A stretch of 29,686 bases of DNA from a virus (IMGVR_UViG_3300025120_000341:1-29686); one strand, 5' to 3'. Counted from the first letter of the stretch, positions 13,004 through 21,137 are shown. The notes: a model not told the origin generated them from the sequence alone. Made by a program: numbers and translations.

Positions 13004-13005
13004 CA

Positions 13006-13096
13006 GGGGGGTCGACAAAAAAATCAAGGTGGATAGCTATAAGGTGTACAACTTTTAACCATTTCAACGGGGCAGGAGAGCCAAAACAGACCCTCC
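13006..13096 (+). ncRNA. Candidate structured RNA or cis-acting DNA element, GC-rich
   Basis: A 91-nt stretch of about 47% G+C (43 of 91 bases) stands out in a very AT-rich genome and contains no convincing ORF. Its ends pair: 13006-13013 (six G then TC) with 13089-13096 form an 8-bp helix with one G-U pair. Inside are a small hairpin GGC/GCC with an AGGAGA loop (13072-13083) and two direct AAGGTG repeats at 13026-13031 and 13041-13046. It is followed at 15 bp by a membrane-protein gene. It could be a small RNA, a leader element, or a packaging or protein-binding site about 0.65 kb after terminase. It does not fit a tRNA. Confidence 0.35.
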
Positions 13097-13111
13097 AATA
13101 TTAAAATAAAT

Positions 13112-13276
13112 ATGGAACAACAAGAACTTATAAAATTTATTAGATTTTTAGCAAGTAGTTTAATTTGCTTTTGCATTATATTATTCTGCTTAACCTTTGC
13201 AATTATTTTTTTATTTGCAACTGTAGATATACTTCATCAAGCGTATAATCATTTTATACTTCCTTATGAATTATAA
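13112..13276 (+). CDS. Small membrane protein
   Basis: The ORF has 54 residues, ATG 13112 to TAA 13274-13276. After a polar start (MEQQELIKFIRFL) a long hydrophobic segment covers about residues 14-38 (SLICFCIILFCLTFAIIFLF), with three Cys, then a short polar end. One transmembrane helix is clear. It heads a cluster of three small membrane proteins between terminase and tail genes. An inner-membrane role such as superinfection exclusion or host takeover is possible, but nothing specific can be seen. Confidence 0.5.
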   Translation: MEQQELIKFIRFLASSLICFCIILFCLTFAIIFLFATVDILHQAYNHFILPYEL

Positions 13277-13341
13277 TAGATCAAAGTTTTTACACAACTT
13301 AAATAAGACAAAAAGAATAAAATCATTTAATAGAAATAAAG

Positions 13342-13467
13342 ATGAAAAAAAGACAATACAGATCAAATCAGGGTCGTAACCCTAAAAGTGAAGAAGCTAT
13401 GTTTAAAGCTATTAAAATAGCATTCATAGCATTAATAACAGTAACATTAATTCAAATCATATTATGA
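13342..13467 (+). CDS. Very small membrane protein
   Basis: The ORF has 41 residues, ATG 13342 to TGA 13465-13467, overlapping the next gene by ATGA. A basic N-terminus (MKKRQYRSNQGRNPK) is followed by an amphipathic-to-hydrophobic helix (KAIKIAFIALITVTLIQIIL), a typical tail-anchored or single-pass inner-membrane peptide. Translational coupling to the following membrane protein supports its reality. Function unknown. Confidence 0.45.
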   Translation: MKKRQYRSNQGRNPKSEEAMFKAIKIAFIALITVTLIQIIL

Positions 13468-13637
13468 AACATTATTACGAAGTAGACGGACAGCGTAGAT
13501 ATTACATTGCAAAGAAAATATCTAAAAAAGAAAACAAAGAATCATTCTTAAAAATATTAGGTTATTCAGCTGTTGGCTGGGCTGTATTTTATGTGGCTAT
13601 GTTTTTTTTCTTACATTTGTTAGAAACAATAGTATGA
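13464..13637 (+). CDS. Small membrane protein
   Basis: The ORF has 57 residues, ATG 13464 to TGA 13635-13637, with ATGA overlaps at both ends. A basic, aromatic N-terminus (MKHYYEVDGQRRYYIAKKI) precedes a hydrophobic segment at about residues 29-53 (LKILGYSAVGWAVFYVAMFF). Predicted single-pass, N-terminus in the cytoplasm by the positive-inside rule. Part of the same membrane cluster; function unknown. Confidence 0.5.
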   Translation: MKHYYEVDGQRRYYIAKKISKKENKESFLKILGYSAVGWAVFYVAMFFFLHLLETIV

Positions 13638-13909
13638 GAAACAAAATGCAGAACTTACAGGATTTAGAATACACTAACAACGCAATACTACTTGGTGAAC
13701 TTATAAACAAGTGGGTAAAATCTAAACCAAAGAATGTAGAACTATTAAGATTCCAACAAGCGTTTATAGACAATTCAATTTATGTAGCAGGATTACAAAA
13801 TGATTTAACAGCTTGTAAAATGGCTAATAGTGATTACAGGGAACAAAAGAACCAAGCCTTGTATGATTTAGAATTAATTAAAGAAGAAGTAAAATATTAC
13901 GATGAATAA
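13634..13909 (+). CDS. Small helical protein
   Basis: The protein has 91 residues, starting in an ATGA overlap with the membrane protein before it. A second in-frame Met at residue 5 could also be the start. The sequence is helical throughout, with a likely coiled coil in residues 50-88 (VAGLQNDLTACKMANSDYRE and onwards) and an acidic end. It overlaps the next zinc-ribbon ORF by 8 bp. No family recognised. Confidence 0.6.
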   Translation: MRNKMQNLQDLEYTNNAILLGELINKWVKSKPKNVELLRFQQAFIDNSIYVAGLQNDLTACKMANSDYREQKNQALYDLELIKEEVKYYDE

Positions 13910-14024
13910 CCATTGGCTTTATGCCACACTTCCAGAAGATGAACCACAACACAAATGTATTGAATGTGAAAGACCAATACATAAAGAAGGGTATTGTAGT
14001 CATCAATGCGAATATATAGATTAA
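13902..14024 (+). CDS. Cys4 zinc-ribbon mini-protein
   Basis: The ORF has 40 residues, ATG 13902 to TAA 14022-14024. It reads HKCIECERPI and GYCSHQCEYID, giving C19/C22 and C32/C36 with a nearby His: a probable single zinc site of the 'treble-clef or knuckle' kind. Unlike the ribbons at 3203 and 12350, the first pair is in mid-protein. It is the last gene before a terminator. Function unknown. Confidence 0.5.
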   Translation: MNNHWLYATLPEDEPQHKCIECERPIHKEGYCSHQCEYID

Positions 14025-14046
14025 TAATTTTGTTTTGTTTAAGTCG

Positions 14047-14079
14047 AAAAAGGGTGTTAGAAATAGCACCTTTTTTTTT
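14047..14079 (+). terminator. Rho-independent terminator before the tail operon
   Basis: AAAAAGGGTGTTA (from 14047) pairs with TAGCACC and the following T-run around a GAAA loop at 14060-14063, a stable GNRA-type tetraloop. Nine T follow (14071-14079). The late motif begins 6 bp later. Confidence 0.82.
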
Positions 14080-14084
14080 ATACT

Positions 14085-14111
14085 AAAATTCTAATTTAAT
14101 TACGTTATATA
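14085..14111 (+). promoter_or_regulatory. Late-type bipartite promoter motif, copy 2 (tail operon)
   Basis: AAAA at 14085-14088 (preceded by T), 13-bp spacer, ACGTTATATA at 14102-14111. The next ATG begins at 14115, only 3 bp after the motif. It lies directly after a strong terminator, as a promoter for a new unit should. Confidence 0.7.
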
Positions 14112-14114
14112 AGT

Positions 14115-14765
14115 ATGAAAGCTAATATTAACGTACCTACTGAACTTAATGAAATTACATTAAAGCAATATCAGAAGTTCCTAAAAGTACAAGATAGCAA
14201 ACAGAACAACACTTTTTTACAAACTAAAATGATAGAAATATTTTGCAATGTTAAAATGCAAGATGCCTTAAATATAAAGCTATCAGATGCAGATCGTATA
14301 GCAAGTTTAATATCTGAAATGTTTGAACAGAAGCCAGATCTTGTAAAAAGTTTCTGGTTAAATAATGTTGAATACGGATTTGTTCCTGATCTTGATGAAA
14401 TAACATTAGGTGAATATATTGACCTTGACACTTATATGGGTGAATGGGAAAATATACAAATAGCAATGAATGTATTATACAGACCTATAAAACAGAAGTT
14501 AGGGGAAAAATATTTAATAGAAGAATACGATCCAGATACAAAAGACAAATTAATTAATATGCCTATGGATGCAGTATTTGGTTCTATTATTTTTTTTTAT
14601 CGTTTAGGGATCGAATTATCGAAAACTATGATGAATTATTTGGAGAACGAGGGGGGGAATCTACAAGTTCAAGGGCTGGATTTTCTAAAAAATGGGGATG
14701 GTATTCAAGCCTTTACGGACTCGCTGGAGGAGATATTACAAGATTTGAAGATATCACCAAATTAG
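14115..14765 (+). CDS. Tail assembly chaperone (short form)
   Basis: The protein has 216 residues. Its N-terminal part (VPTELNEITLKQYQKFLK) and LDEITLGEYIDLDTY, LYRPI and FFYRLG blocks resemble the tail assembly chaperone-position protein of Bacteroidetes phages, equivalent to lambda gpG. It coats the tape measure before tail-tube polymerisation. The gene ends NGDGIQAFTDSLEEILQDLK, a family-like tail. In the last 110 bp a second, -1 frame also codes for a conserved-looking segment (see 14657-14851), so this is probably the unshifted product of a G/GT pair. It is the first gene after late motif copy 2, with ATG 3 bp from it. Confidence 0.7.
   Translation: MKANINVPTELNEITLKQYQKFLKVQDSKQNNTFLQTKMIEIFCNVKMQDALNIKLSDADRIASLISEMFEQKPDLVKSFWLNNVEYGFVPDLDEITLGEYIDLDTYMGEWENIQIAMNVLYRPIKQKLGEKYLIEEYDPDTKDKLINMPMDAVFGSIIFFYRLGIELSKTMMNYLENEGGNLQVQGLDFLKNGDGIQAFTDSLEEILQDLKISPN
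14651..14657 (+). promoter_or_regulatory. Probable -1 ribosomal frameshift slippery site (G7)
   Basis: Seven consecutive G are read as GAG GGG GGG AAT, i.e. G-GGG-GGG in the X-XXY-YYZ register required for tandem -1 slippage. After the slip the frame continues GAA TCT ACA without a stop to 14851. An upstream T8 run (14591-14598) also fits the register but would replace family-like sequence. Confidence 0.6.
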
Positions 14766-14851
14766 AAATGCATAAGTGTTTAATGATGTTAGCATTTATG
14801 AAAGACAAAAACGAATTAGAATCAAAACAAATAAAAAGTAAATTCAAATGA
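14657..14851 (+). CDS. -1 frame extension of the tail assembly chaperone (gpT-like)
   Basis: The -1 frame is open from 14558 (after a TAA) to TGA 14849-14851 but has no ATG, GTG or TTG before the Met in KLEMHK, so it needs a frameshift to be used. Its sequence is protein-like: KKWGWYSSLYGLAGGDITRF, then KLEMHKCLMMLAFMKDKNE and a Lys-rich end, matching the 'W..y..iy.La..d..kf' pattern of tail chaperone extensions. A slip at G7 gives 181 + 64 = 245 residues. As with lambda GT, the long form would recruit tail-tube subunits to the tape measure. Coordinates are those of the extension only. Confidence 0.6.
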   Translation, partial: ESTSSRAGFSKKWGWYSSLYGLAGGDITRFEDITKLEMHKCLMMLAFMKDKNELESKQIKSKFK

Positions 14852-15318
14852 GCCAACAAGGAATAAGGGGTTTTTATCAATTAACTGAAACTATAAAAGA
14901 CAAGCTACTTGCAGACGTTAATTGCAATACTGTAACAACAGGAGATATATACGATGTAAATTTAAACAAGCAAGACATATTTCCTTTAGCACATATTATA
15001 GTAAACAACGTAATACAACAAGAACAAACATTGACTTTTAACATAAGCATCTTGGCTATGGATATTGTAGATCAATCTAAAAGTGAAACAACGGATATAT
15101 TTACAGGGAACAATAACGAACAAGATATTCTTAATACACAACTGGCAGTATTAAACAAAGTAATACAAAGTTTAAGAATGGGAACATTACACCAAGACAA
15201 ATACCAATTAGATAGTCCAGTAAGTTGTGAACCATTTTACGATAGGTTTGAAAACCAATTAGCAGGATGGACTGCAACTATGGATATATTAATTTACAAT
15301 GACATAAACATCTGTTAA
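14848..15318 (+). CDS. Probable tail/neck completion protein
   Basis: The protein has 156 residues, starting in an ATGA overlap with the -1 extension stop, which itself argues that the extension is translated. The N-terminus GIRGFYQLTETIKDKLLADVNCNTVTTGDI, a middle of beta strands (LAHIIVNNVI, TLTFNISILAMD) and C-terminal ATMDILIYND follow the pattern of phage neck or tail-completion proteins (minor capsid/tail joining type). The position, between chaperone and a gp10-like protein, is compatible. Exact attachment site is not known. Confidence 0.55.
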   Translation: MSQQGIRGFYQLTETIKDKLLADVNCNTVTTGDIYDVNLNKQDIFPLAHIIVNNVIQQEQTLTFNISILAMDIVDQSKSETTDIFTGNNNEQDILNTQLAVLNKVIQSLRMGTLHQDKYQLDSPVSCEPFYDRFENQLAGWTATMDILIYNDINIC

Positions 15319-15851
15319 TGAATTTTCAGAATATAAATAAAGCATTAAATGATTTTGGCAAGTACGTTGTACAGCAGTCAAGATCACGTTTAACAAAAGG
15401 AAATCAAGGTGGTGGTGCTTTATATGATTCTATTAGATACACATTAGATGAAGAACAGAAAGGATTTATACTTGACTTCTATATGGAAGATTACGGTAAG
15501 TTCCAAGATCAAGGTGTTAAGGGTGCAAATCCAAGTTTAATTAAAGGTGGTAAACAAAAAGCACCAACAAGTAAGTTTAGCTATAAGCAAAAGATGCCAC
15601 CAATGCAACCATTAAGAAATTGGGCGCAAAGTAAGAATATAAGATTTAGAGATAAAGAAGGCAAATTTAAAAAGGGCAGTTATAAGAGTATGGCATTTGT
15701 ATTACAAAGAAGTATATACGCACAAGGTTTTAAACCTACATACTTTTTTACTAAACCATTTGAAGCTGCATTTAAAAGATTACCAGAAGAATTAATAAAA
15801 GATTTTATGTTAGACATAGAAAAAGGAATAATATTAGGAACTAAAAAATAA
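15318..15851 (+). CDS. Probable HK97 gp10-like neck/tail completion protein
   Basis: The 177-residue protein has a basic N-terminal helix (LNDFGKYVVQQSRSRLTKGN) followed by GGGALYDSIRYTLD, then a strand-rich middle with DYGKFQDQGVKGAN and a C-terminal helix. The 'short helix, then a L.dSi.y...e..f.l.f....YgkFqdqG..g' layout matches gp10-like head-tail joining proteins of siphoviruses. It shares one base with the preceding stop. This would close the head-tail interface or cap the tail tube. It is a position-supported inference. Confidence 0.55.
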   Translation: MNFQNINKALNDFGKYVVQQSRSRLTKGNQGGGALYDSIRYTLDEEQKGFILDFYMEDYGKFQDQGVKGANPSLIKGGKQKAPTSKFSYKQKMPPMQPLRNWAQSKNIRFRDKEGKFKKGSYKSMAFVLQRSIYAQGFKPTYFFTKPFEAAFKRLPEELIKDFMLDIEKGIILGTKK

Positions 15852-15854
15852 ACA

Positions 15855-16853
15855 ATGGCAGCAATAGCATTAAGAAGCCCACAATATAAAACAGCATTAG
15901 CAGATACTGGAACACCATTATCAGCAAAAATTACTATTAGTATAGATGGCACAATAGAATATACATTAGTAAAACTTACTTCTTTAAATCAAAATATGCT
16001 TTGGGAAATATCTCAACTATGTAGGGATTTTATAAACATAACATTTGATGGTAGTTATGTAGGAGAAACATTAGCTATTATTTCTACTTTAACTTCACAC
16101 GCTTCAACAGATGGAACTGGAACTGCTTTAACAACAGATACATTTACAGACGTAGGTTATGATGGTTATGGAACTTTTATGGAAGGTTCTAATCCAACAG
16201 TACCTTTTGGTAGTAGACCAACGTGGCTTATAAGTGGAGATCCTAATCATACGGGTATTAATGATGAATACTATATTTATGTTCCTAACAATGCAGCAGG
16301 GTCTATTCCTTATATAATTGCAAACGAAAGTATGGGCTATCAAAGTTATAATACAACACAATATGAAATAACAGGTAGTCCAGCAGGTGTTAAAATGAAT
16401 ATAAATAGAATTGATTGTACAAAATATGGAGATGGTCATAAAATTACATTTGTAAATAAATATGGTGCATTACAAGATTTATGGTTCTTTTTAAAATCTG
16501 TAAACACAACTAATAAAAAACAAGAACAATTTCAAAGAGTTGTTATTAATACAGCAGGAGTTTATAGCCCTTATGTACATACTAAACAAGATTATAATAC
16601 AGTTGCAAACACAAGCATAACATTAAGTAGTGGATATTATCCTGAATGGGCTAACCAATGGTTTGAGCAATTACTATTGTCAGAACAAGTTTGGCTTACA
16701 AGACTTGACCCAACCAATCCTAATTCAACACAATATGTTCCAGTCAATGTAAAGAAAAATAGTATGATACAAAAAACATCATTAAATGAAAGGTTAATAG
16801 ATTACACATTTGATTTTGATATGTCATTTGATTACATAAACAACATTAGATAA
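15855..16853 (+). CDS. Conserved tail protein, probably distal tail/baseplate
   Basis: The protein has 332 residues. It starts MAAIALRSPQYKTALADTGT and is beta-rich and Gly/Thr/Asn-rich, ending DFDMSFDYINNIR. The pattern, with RDFINITFDG and the closing 'YTFDFDMSFDYIN', is one I recall in Bacteroidetes phages at this position, without biochemical work. It is coupled to the 785-aa protein (TAATG) and precedes the tape measure, unlike classical orders where Dit/Tal follow it. It may be the distal tail ring or a tail-tip protein. Confidence 0.5.
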   Translation: MAAIALRSPQYKTALADTGTPLSAKITISIDGTIEYTLVKLTSLNQNMLWEISQLCRDFINITFDGSYVGETLAIISTLTSHASTDGTGTALTTDTFTDVGYDGYGTFMEGSNPTVPFGSRPTWLISGDPNHTGINDEYYIYVPNNAAGSIPYIIANESMGYQSYNTTQYEITGSPAGVKMNINRIDCTKYGDGHKITFVNKYGALQDLWFFLKSVNTTNKKQEQFQRVVINTAGVYSPYVHTKQDYNTVANTSITLSSGYYPEWANQWFEQLLLSEQVWLTRLDPTNPNSTQYVPVNVKKNSMIQKTSLNERLIDYTFDFDMSFDYINNIR

Positions 16854-19210
16854 TGCAAAAACTTCAACTATATATTAGTGATCAAAGAATTGATTTATTT
16901 AAAGACGAACAGGTATCATTTAACCAGTCTATACAAAACATTAAAGATCCTGCAAAGATATTTACTGAATTTACTCAAACATTTACAATTCCAGCTTCAA
17001 AAGCTAATAATCAAGTATTTGAACACTATTATAATTTTAATATCGTAGGGGGTTTTGATGCAAGAAACAAAGTAGACGCAAACATAGAACTTAATAACGT
17101 AGCTTTTAAGCAAGGTTATGCAAGGCTTGAAGGTGTTGATATGAAACTAAATAAAGTGTACGCATATCGTATTACATTCTTTGGTCAAACTGTAAACATA
17201 AAAGATATATTAAGAGAAGATAAATTAGGAAATTTAAGTGATTTAAATCAATACAATTTAAACTATGATGCTGCTACTGTAAAAGCAAGATTACAAAGTG
17301 CATCTGGTGCAATATTATGCCCTCTTATAACTTCTGGTGCGAGTGGAGAAGAATCAAGATTATTTTATAATAGTAATAATTCAGCACATACAGATAATAC
17401 AGGCAACTTATATTATCATACAGGATCAAGTAATGATCACGGTGTTTTATATTCAGATTTAAAATATGCTATAAGACTTTATGAAATAGTAGAAGCTATC
17501 AAAGTTACCTATCCATCTTTAGTGTTTACAGATGATTTTTTTAGTACAAGCAATGCAGAATTTTACAATCTTCATATGTGGCTACATAGAAAGAAAGGGA
17601 GTGTAGCTCCTGCATCACAAGTAACTACATTTCCTACTTTAGTAGATGGTTTTGGAATACCAACCCCAAGTAATGAAACAGGAATGATTAATGGGTCTGG
17701 TTTACAAATATTCGGTACTGCATTACCGACAATACAACAACAATTAACATTAACACCTGCTAATAATACTACTGAATATGATGTAATAATAAACCGAAAT
17801 GGTACTGTATGGTTTACAAGGTCTAATTTAACTGGTCAACAAGTATTTGATGCAAGTGATATGACTAATATGGATGCTGCAACATATACAATAGTAATAC
17901 AAACTACTACTACGCTTGACTTTAATTTAGTTAGGTGGGATTTGTCAGGATATTTTCAAGGAGCAGGTTCAGGGTGGTCTGAATTTTGGGAAACAACAGT
18001 TTTTAGTGCAAGTGCTACATTTCAATTTGTTATTACAGAACAAATACCTGATATGAAGATTATAGATTTTCTAACAGGAATATTTAGAATGTTTAATTTA
18101 ACTGCTTTTTATGTAAGTAATAGACAAGATGCAGATTATGGTAAAATAAAAGTACAAAAATTAGATGATTTTTATCTTGCAGGAACAAGTTATGATATAA
18201 GTGAATATGTAGATACAAATACAAGTCAAGTAAATGTAGCATTACCATATAAAGAAATATCATTTAGCTATGAAGGAACAGGAACACTACTTGCTTTACA
18301 ATACGAACAGTTACAAGGCAAGTCTTGGGGTGCAGAAAAATTTACAGGAAACGCAACAGTAGGCAATAACTTTGATGCACCAAATCCAACATATAAAGTA
18401 ACGCTACCTTTTGAGCATATACAAATGGAACGTCTTGTGAATGTTAATCCTAATTTAGCTCCACCTCCAATAACAACAATACAATATGGTTATTTTGTTG
18501 ATGATAATTTAGAAGCATATTTTGGTAAGCCTTTAATATTTTATCCTATTTTACAAACAAGTGGAACAGAAATATCATTTAGAGATTCTGCAACAACACA
18601 TTCCCCTTTAACTTCTTATTTTGTTCCAAGTAATAGTTTAAGTTTGAGTTCTGCTACAAGTACAATTAATACTAACTTTTATTTAGAAGTAAACGAATAT
18701 AGTTTAGATACAACTTTTACAGGTACTTTATTTGAAGAACATTATTTAGAATACATACAAGATATTTTTAATAGTAAAAGAAGATTAACAAAATTAAAAG
18801 CATATTTACCTTTAAAGATTATTTACAATATTAATATGAATGACAAGGTAGTTATTAATAATCAAGGTTATTTAATAAACAACTTAACTACTAATTTAAA
18901 TACAGGTGAAAGTTCAATGGAATTATTGAATGATGATACTACTAATTTTTTAACACTAACAAATATTGGACTTTTTGGAAGTCAAACTAATACTTATTTC
19001 TATTCAAGTTTAATTGGTAATGCAGAAAATTTAGCAATAGGAAATGTTATATATACTAATAGTGCGTTAACAACAACATTGTCTGCAGGAACATATTATC
19101 AAGATGCTTCAAGTGCAAGTACAACACATTGTTCACAAAGTGGTTATATAATGACTATGGTTATCAATTCATCTGGGGTAATAACTGCAATTGGTTGTTA
19201 CCTACCTTAA
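16853..19210 (+). CDS. Large tail-tip/baseplate protein
   Basis: The protein has 785 residues. The N-terminus (LQLYISDQRIDLFKDEQVSF, then IFTEFTQTFTIPASKANNQV) and the section KVYAYRITFFGQTVNIKDIL are typical of a large tail-tip or hub protein common in Bacteroidetes phages. A beta-rich middle has Thr/Asn-rich loops, and a C-terminal part ends in a Ser/Thr-rich region. No peptidase or glycosidase motif is apparent. By size and neighbours (conserved tail protein before, tape measure after) it probably forms the central tail tip that carries fibres. Alternative: receptor-binding protein. Confidence 0.6.
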   Translation: MQKLQLYISDQRIDLFKDEQVSFNQSIQNIKDPAKIFTEFTQTFTIPASKANNQVFEHYYNFNIVGGFDARNKVDANIELNNVAFKQGYARLEGVDMKLNKVYAYRITFFGQTVNIKDILREDKLGNLSDLNQYNLNYDAATVKARLQSASGAILCPLITSGASGEESRLFYNSNNSAHTDNTGNLYYHTGSSNDHGVLYSDLKYAIRLYEIVEAIKVTYPSLVFTDDFFSTSNAEFYNLHMWLHRKKGSVAPASQVTTFPTLVDGFGIPTPSNETGMINGSGLQIFGTALPTIQQQLTLTPANNTTEYDVIINRNGTVWFTRSNLTGQQVFDASDMTNMDAATYTIVIQTTTTLDFNLVRWDLSGYFQGAGSGWSEFWETTVFSASATFQFVITEQIPDMKIIDFLTGIFRMFNLTAFYVSNRQDADYGKIKVQKLDDFYLAGTSYDISEYVDTNTSQVNVALPYKEISFSYEGTGTLLALQYEQLQGKSWGAEKFTGNATVGNNFDAPNPTYKVTLPFEHIQMERLVNVNPNLAPPPITTIQYGYFVDDNLEAYFGKPLIFYPILQTSGTEISFRDSATTHSPLTSYFVPSNSLSLSSATSTINTNFYLEVNEYSLDTTFTGTLFEEHYLEYIQDIFNSKRRLTKLKAYLPLKIIYNINMNDKVVINNQGYLINNLTTNLNTGESSMELLNDDTTNFLTLTNIGLFGSQTNTYFYSSLIGNAENLAIGNVIYTNSALTTTLSAGTYYQDASSASTTHCSQSGYIMTMVINSSGVITAIGCYLP

Positions 19211-19219
19211 AATAAAATT

Positions 19220-19363
19220 ATGATAAAAAATATATTAGAATTATTAAAAGTAGTAGATGGAGAAACTGAAACAATTAGAATTGCACAAGGCAAATATAAA
19301 TTAGCCGAAACCTTTAAAGAAGGATTTAAACAAATTAAACAAGAAATAAAATGGCAGAAGTAA
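19220..19363 (+). CDS. Small protein between tail-tip and tape-measure genes
   Basis: The ORF has 47 residues, ATG 19220 to TAA 19361-19363, overlapping the tape-measure start by 13 bp. It reads MIKNILELLKVVDGETETIR, a central strand pair, then a Lys-rich helix (ETFKEGFKQIKQEIKWQK). It is soluble and coding-like in composition. It fills the only gap between two large tail genes. Function unknown. Confidence 0.5.
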   Translation: MIKNILELLKVVDGETETIRIAQGKYKLAETFKEGFKQIKQEIKWQK

Positions 19364-21102
19364 TACAAGTTCAGTTAGATATAGAAACTAAAAAGGCTCA
19401 AAAAGGTGTAGACAACCTAACAGACGAAATAGTTAATCTAAACAAAGAAGTAGCACAAGGAAATAAAGAAACAGCTAAAAGTTTGAAAGGTGTTGAAAAA
19501 GCATCTGATAAAACTGCAGGAGGTGTTAAGAAAATAGGTGGTGCATTAAAAGCATTAGGTATTGGGCTTATTATAGCTGGGTTTGCAAAGTTTGTAGAAG
19601 TGTTAAATGAAAATCAAAAGGTAGCTGACTTTTTTTCTATTACGTTTGAAGCATTATCATTAGCATTTAATGATTTTTTTAATTTTATATTATCTAATAC
19701 TGGTGCAATAACTAACTTTTTTAAAGCAGCCTTTGATGATCCTGTTCAAAATTTTATTGACTTTGGTATTGCAATAAAAGAAAATGTTATTGAAAGAATA
19801 CAATCCACAATAGACACGTTAGGTTTTTTAGCAGAAGCAGTAGTTAAAGTATTCAAAGGAGATTTTGCTGGTGCATTAGATGCAGCTAAAAATGCAGGTA
19901 AAGAATTAGTAGACGTTGTAACAGGTGTTGACGATTCATTTGATAAAACTGCTGAAGTTGTTACAAAAGTTGCTACTGCAACATCCAATTATGTAAAAGA
20001 AACAATTAAAGGTGCAACAGAAAATGTTAATCTTGCTAAAACAGCAGAATTAGCTGCAGTTGCTAATCAAGGTTTAATTGAAAAATATGATCTACAAGCA
20101 GAAAAATTAAGACAAGTAAGAGATGAAGAAAGAAATACTATAGCAGATCGTAAAAAAGCAAATGATGAATTAAATGCAGTATTAGACGAACAAGAAAAAA
20201 CAATGTTAGCTAATGCAAATGCTATACTTAATGCAGCACAAGCACAATTTGATAAAAATGGTAATGATGAAAATCAAATAGCTTTATTAGAAGCACAAAA
20301 TGAATTGTTAGCAGTACAAGCACAAGTAGCAGGTTTTAGATCAGAACAAAAAGCAAATGATTTAGCATTAGATAGAGAACAAAAGGAATTGAATCAATCT
20401 ATAAGTGATGCCGAAGCAGAAAGAAATAAAGCACAATCTGAATTTGTTGCAGAACAAATAGAAAACGATTATTTAAAATTACAAGCACAATTAGATATAG
20501 CAGAAAAAGAAGGAGAAATAGAATCAAAAAGATTAGAAGAAAAAAGGAATCAATACCAACAAGGAACACAAGCCTATGTAGATGCTAACAATGAACTATT
20601 AGCATACCAACAAGAAAACGCTAATACACAAGTTCAAATAGAAAAAGATTTAAATAAAAACAAAAAACAATTAACTACACAAGCCTTAACTGATATGGCT
20701 ACTATTGTAGGTAAAAACTCAAAGTTTGGTAAAGCAATAGCAATAGTACAAGCTATTAGAGATACTTATGCAGGTGCAAACAAAGCATTAGCACAAGGTG
20801 GTATATTCGGATTCATAGGTGCAGCAGCAGTAATTGCAGGAGGTATTGCAAACGTAAAAACAATAACATCAACACCAGAACCAACACCACCATCAGGAGC
20901 ATCAGTAGGTGGGAGTGGATCAGTACCTGCTATGCCATCAGCACCACCTGCATTTAATGTAGTAGGTCAAGGTGAAACAAGTCAATTAGCAGATGCAATA
21001 GGGGGTCAAGCAAATGAACCTGTAAGAGCATACGTTGTAAGCAATGATGTAACAACTGCACAAGGGCTTGAAAGAAATATTGTAGAAGGTGCAACAATAT
21101 AA
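19351..21102 (+). CDS. Tape measure protein
   Basis: The protein has 583 residues. It is mostly long alpha-helix rich in Ala/Gln/Glu/Lys, with hydrophobic segments at about 62-82 (IGGALKALGIGLIIAGFAKF) and 95-115, then an extended coiled coil (~230-440). A small, Gly/Ala-rich hydrophobic C-terminal region at about 483-508 (GGIFGFIGAAAVIAGGIANV) is followed by a Pro-rich linker. This layout is characteristic of siphovirus tape measures, which set tail length and are ejected with the DNA. At roughly 0.15 nm per residue the tail would be near 85-90 nm (inference). It follows the chaperone pair by six genes. Confidence 0.82.
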   Translation: MAEVIQVQLDIETKKAQKGVDNLTDEIVNLNKEVAQGNKETAKSLKGVEKASDKTAGGVKKIGGALKALGIGLIIAGFAKFVEVLNENQKVADFFSITFEALSLAFNDFFNFILSNTGAITNFFKAAFDDPVQNFIDFGIAIKENVIERIQSTIDTLGFLAEAVVKVFKGDFAGALDAAKNAGKELVDVVTGVDDSFDKTAEVVTKVATATSNYVKETIKGATENVNLAKTAELAAVANQGLIEKYDLQAEKLRQVRDEERNTIADRKKANDELNAVLDEQEKTMLANANAILNAAQAQFDKNGNDENQIALLEAQNELLAVQAQVAGFRSEQKANDLALDREQKELNQSISDAEAERNKAQSEFVAEQIENDYLKLQAQLDIAEKEGEIESKRLEEKRNQYQQGTQAYVDANNELLAYQQENANTQVQIEKDLNKNKKQLTTQALTDMATIVGKNSKFGKAIAIVQAIRDTYAGANKALAQGGIFGFIGAAAVIAGGIANVKTITSTPEPTPPSGASVGGSGSVPAMPSAPPAFNVVGQGETSQLADAIGGQANEPVRAYVVSNDVTTAQGLERNIVEGATI

Positions 21103-21106
21103 ATGC

Positions 21107-21133
21107 AAAATTATTAATTAAATACGTTATATA
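21107..21133 (+). promoter_or_regulatory. Late-type bipartite promoter motif, copy 3 (head protease)
   Basis: AAAA at 21107-21110 (preceded by C), 13-bp spacer, ACGTTATATA at 21124-21133. ATG 21138 follows 4 bp later. Copy 4 at 21889 shares TGCAAAA in the upstream half. Confidence 0.7.
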
Positions 21134-21137
21134 GTAT

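Noticed and set aside
13006-13097. tRNA, because the ends pair over 7-8 bp with a discriminator-like A
   Set aside because: No T-arm pairing directly before the 3' strand, no TTCAA loop in the right place, and the D-arm and anticodon stem cannot be drawn.
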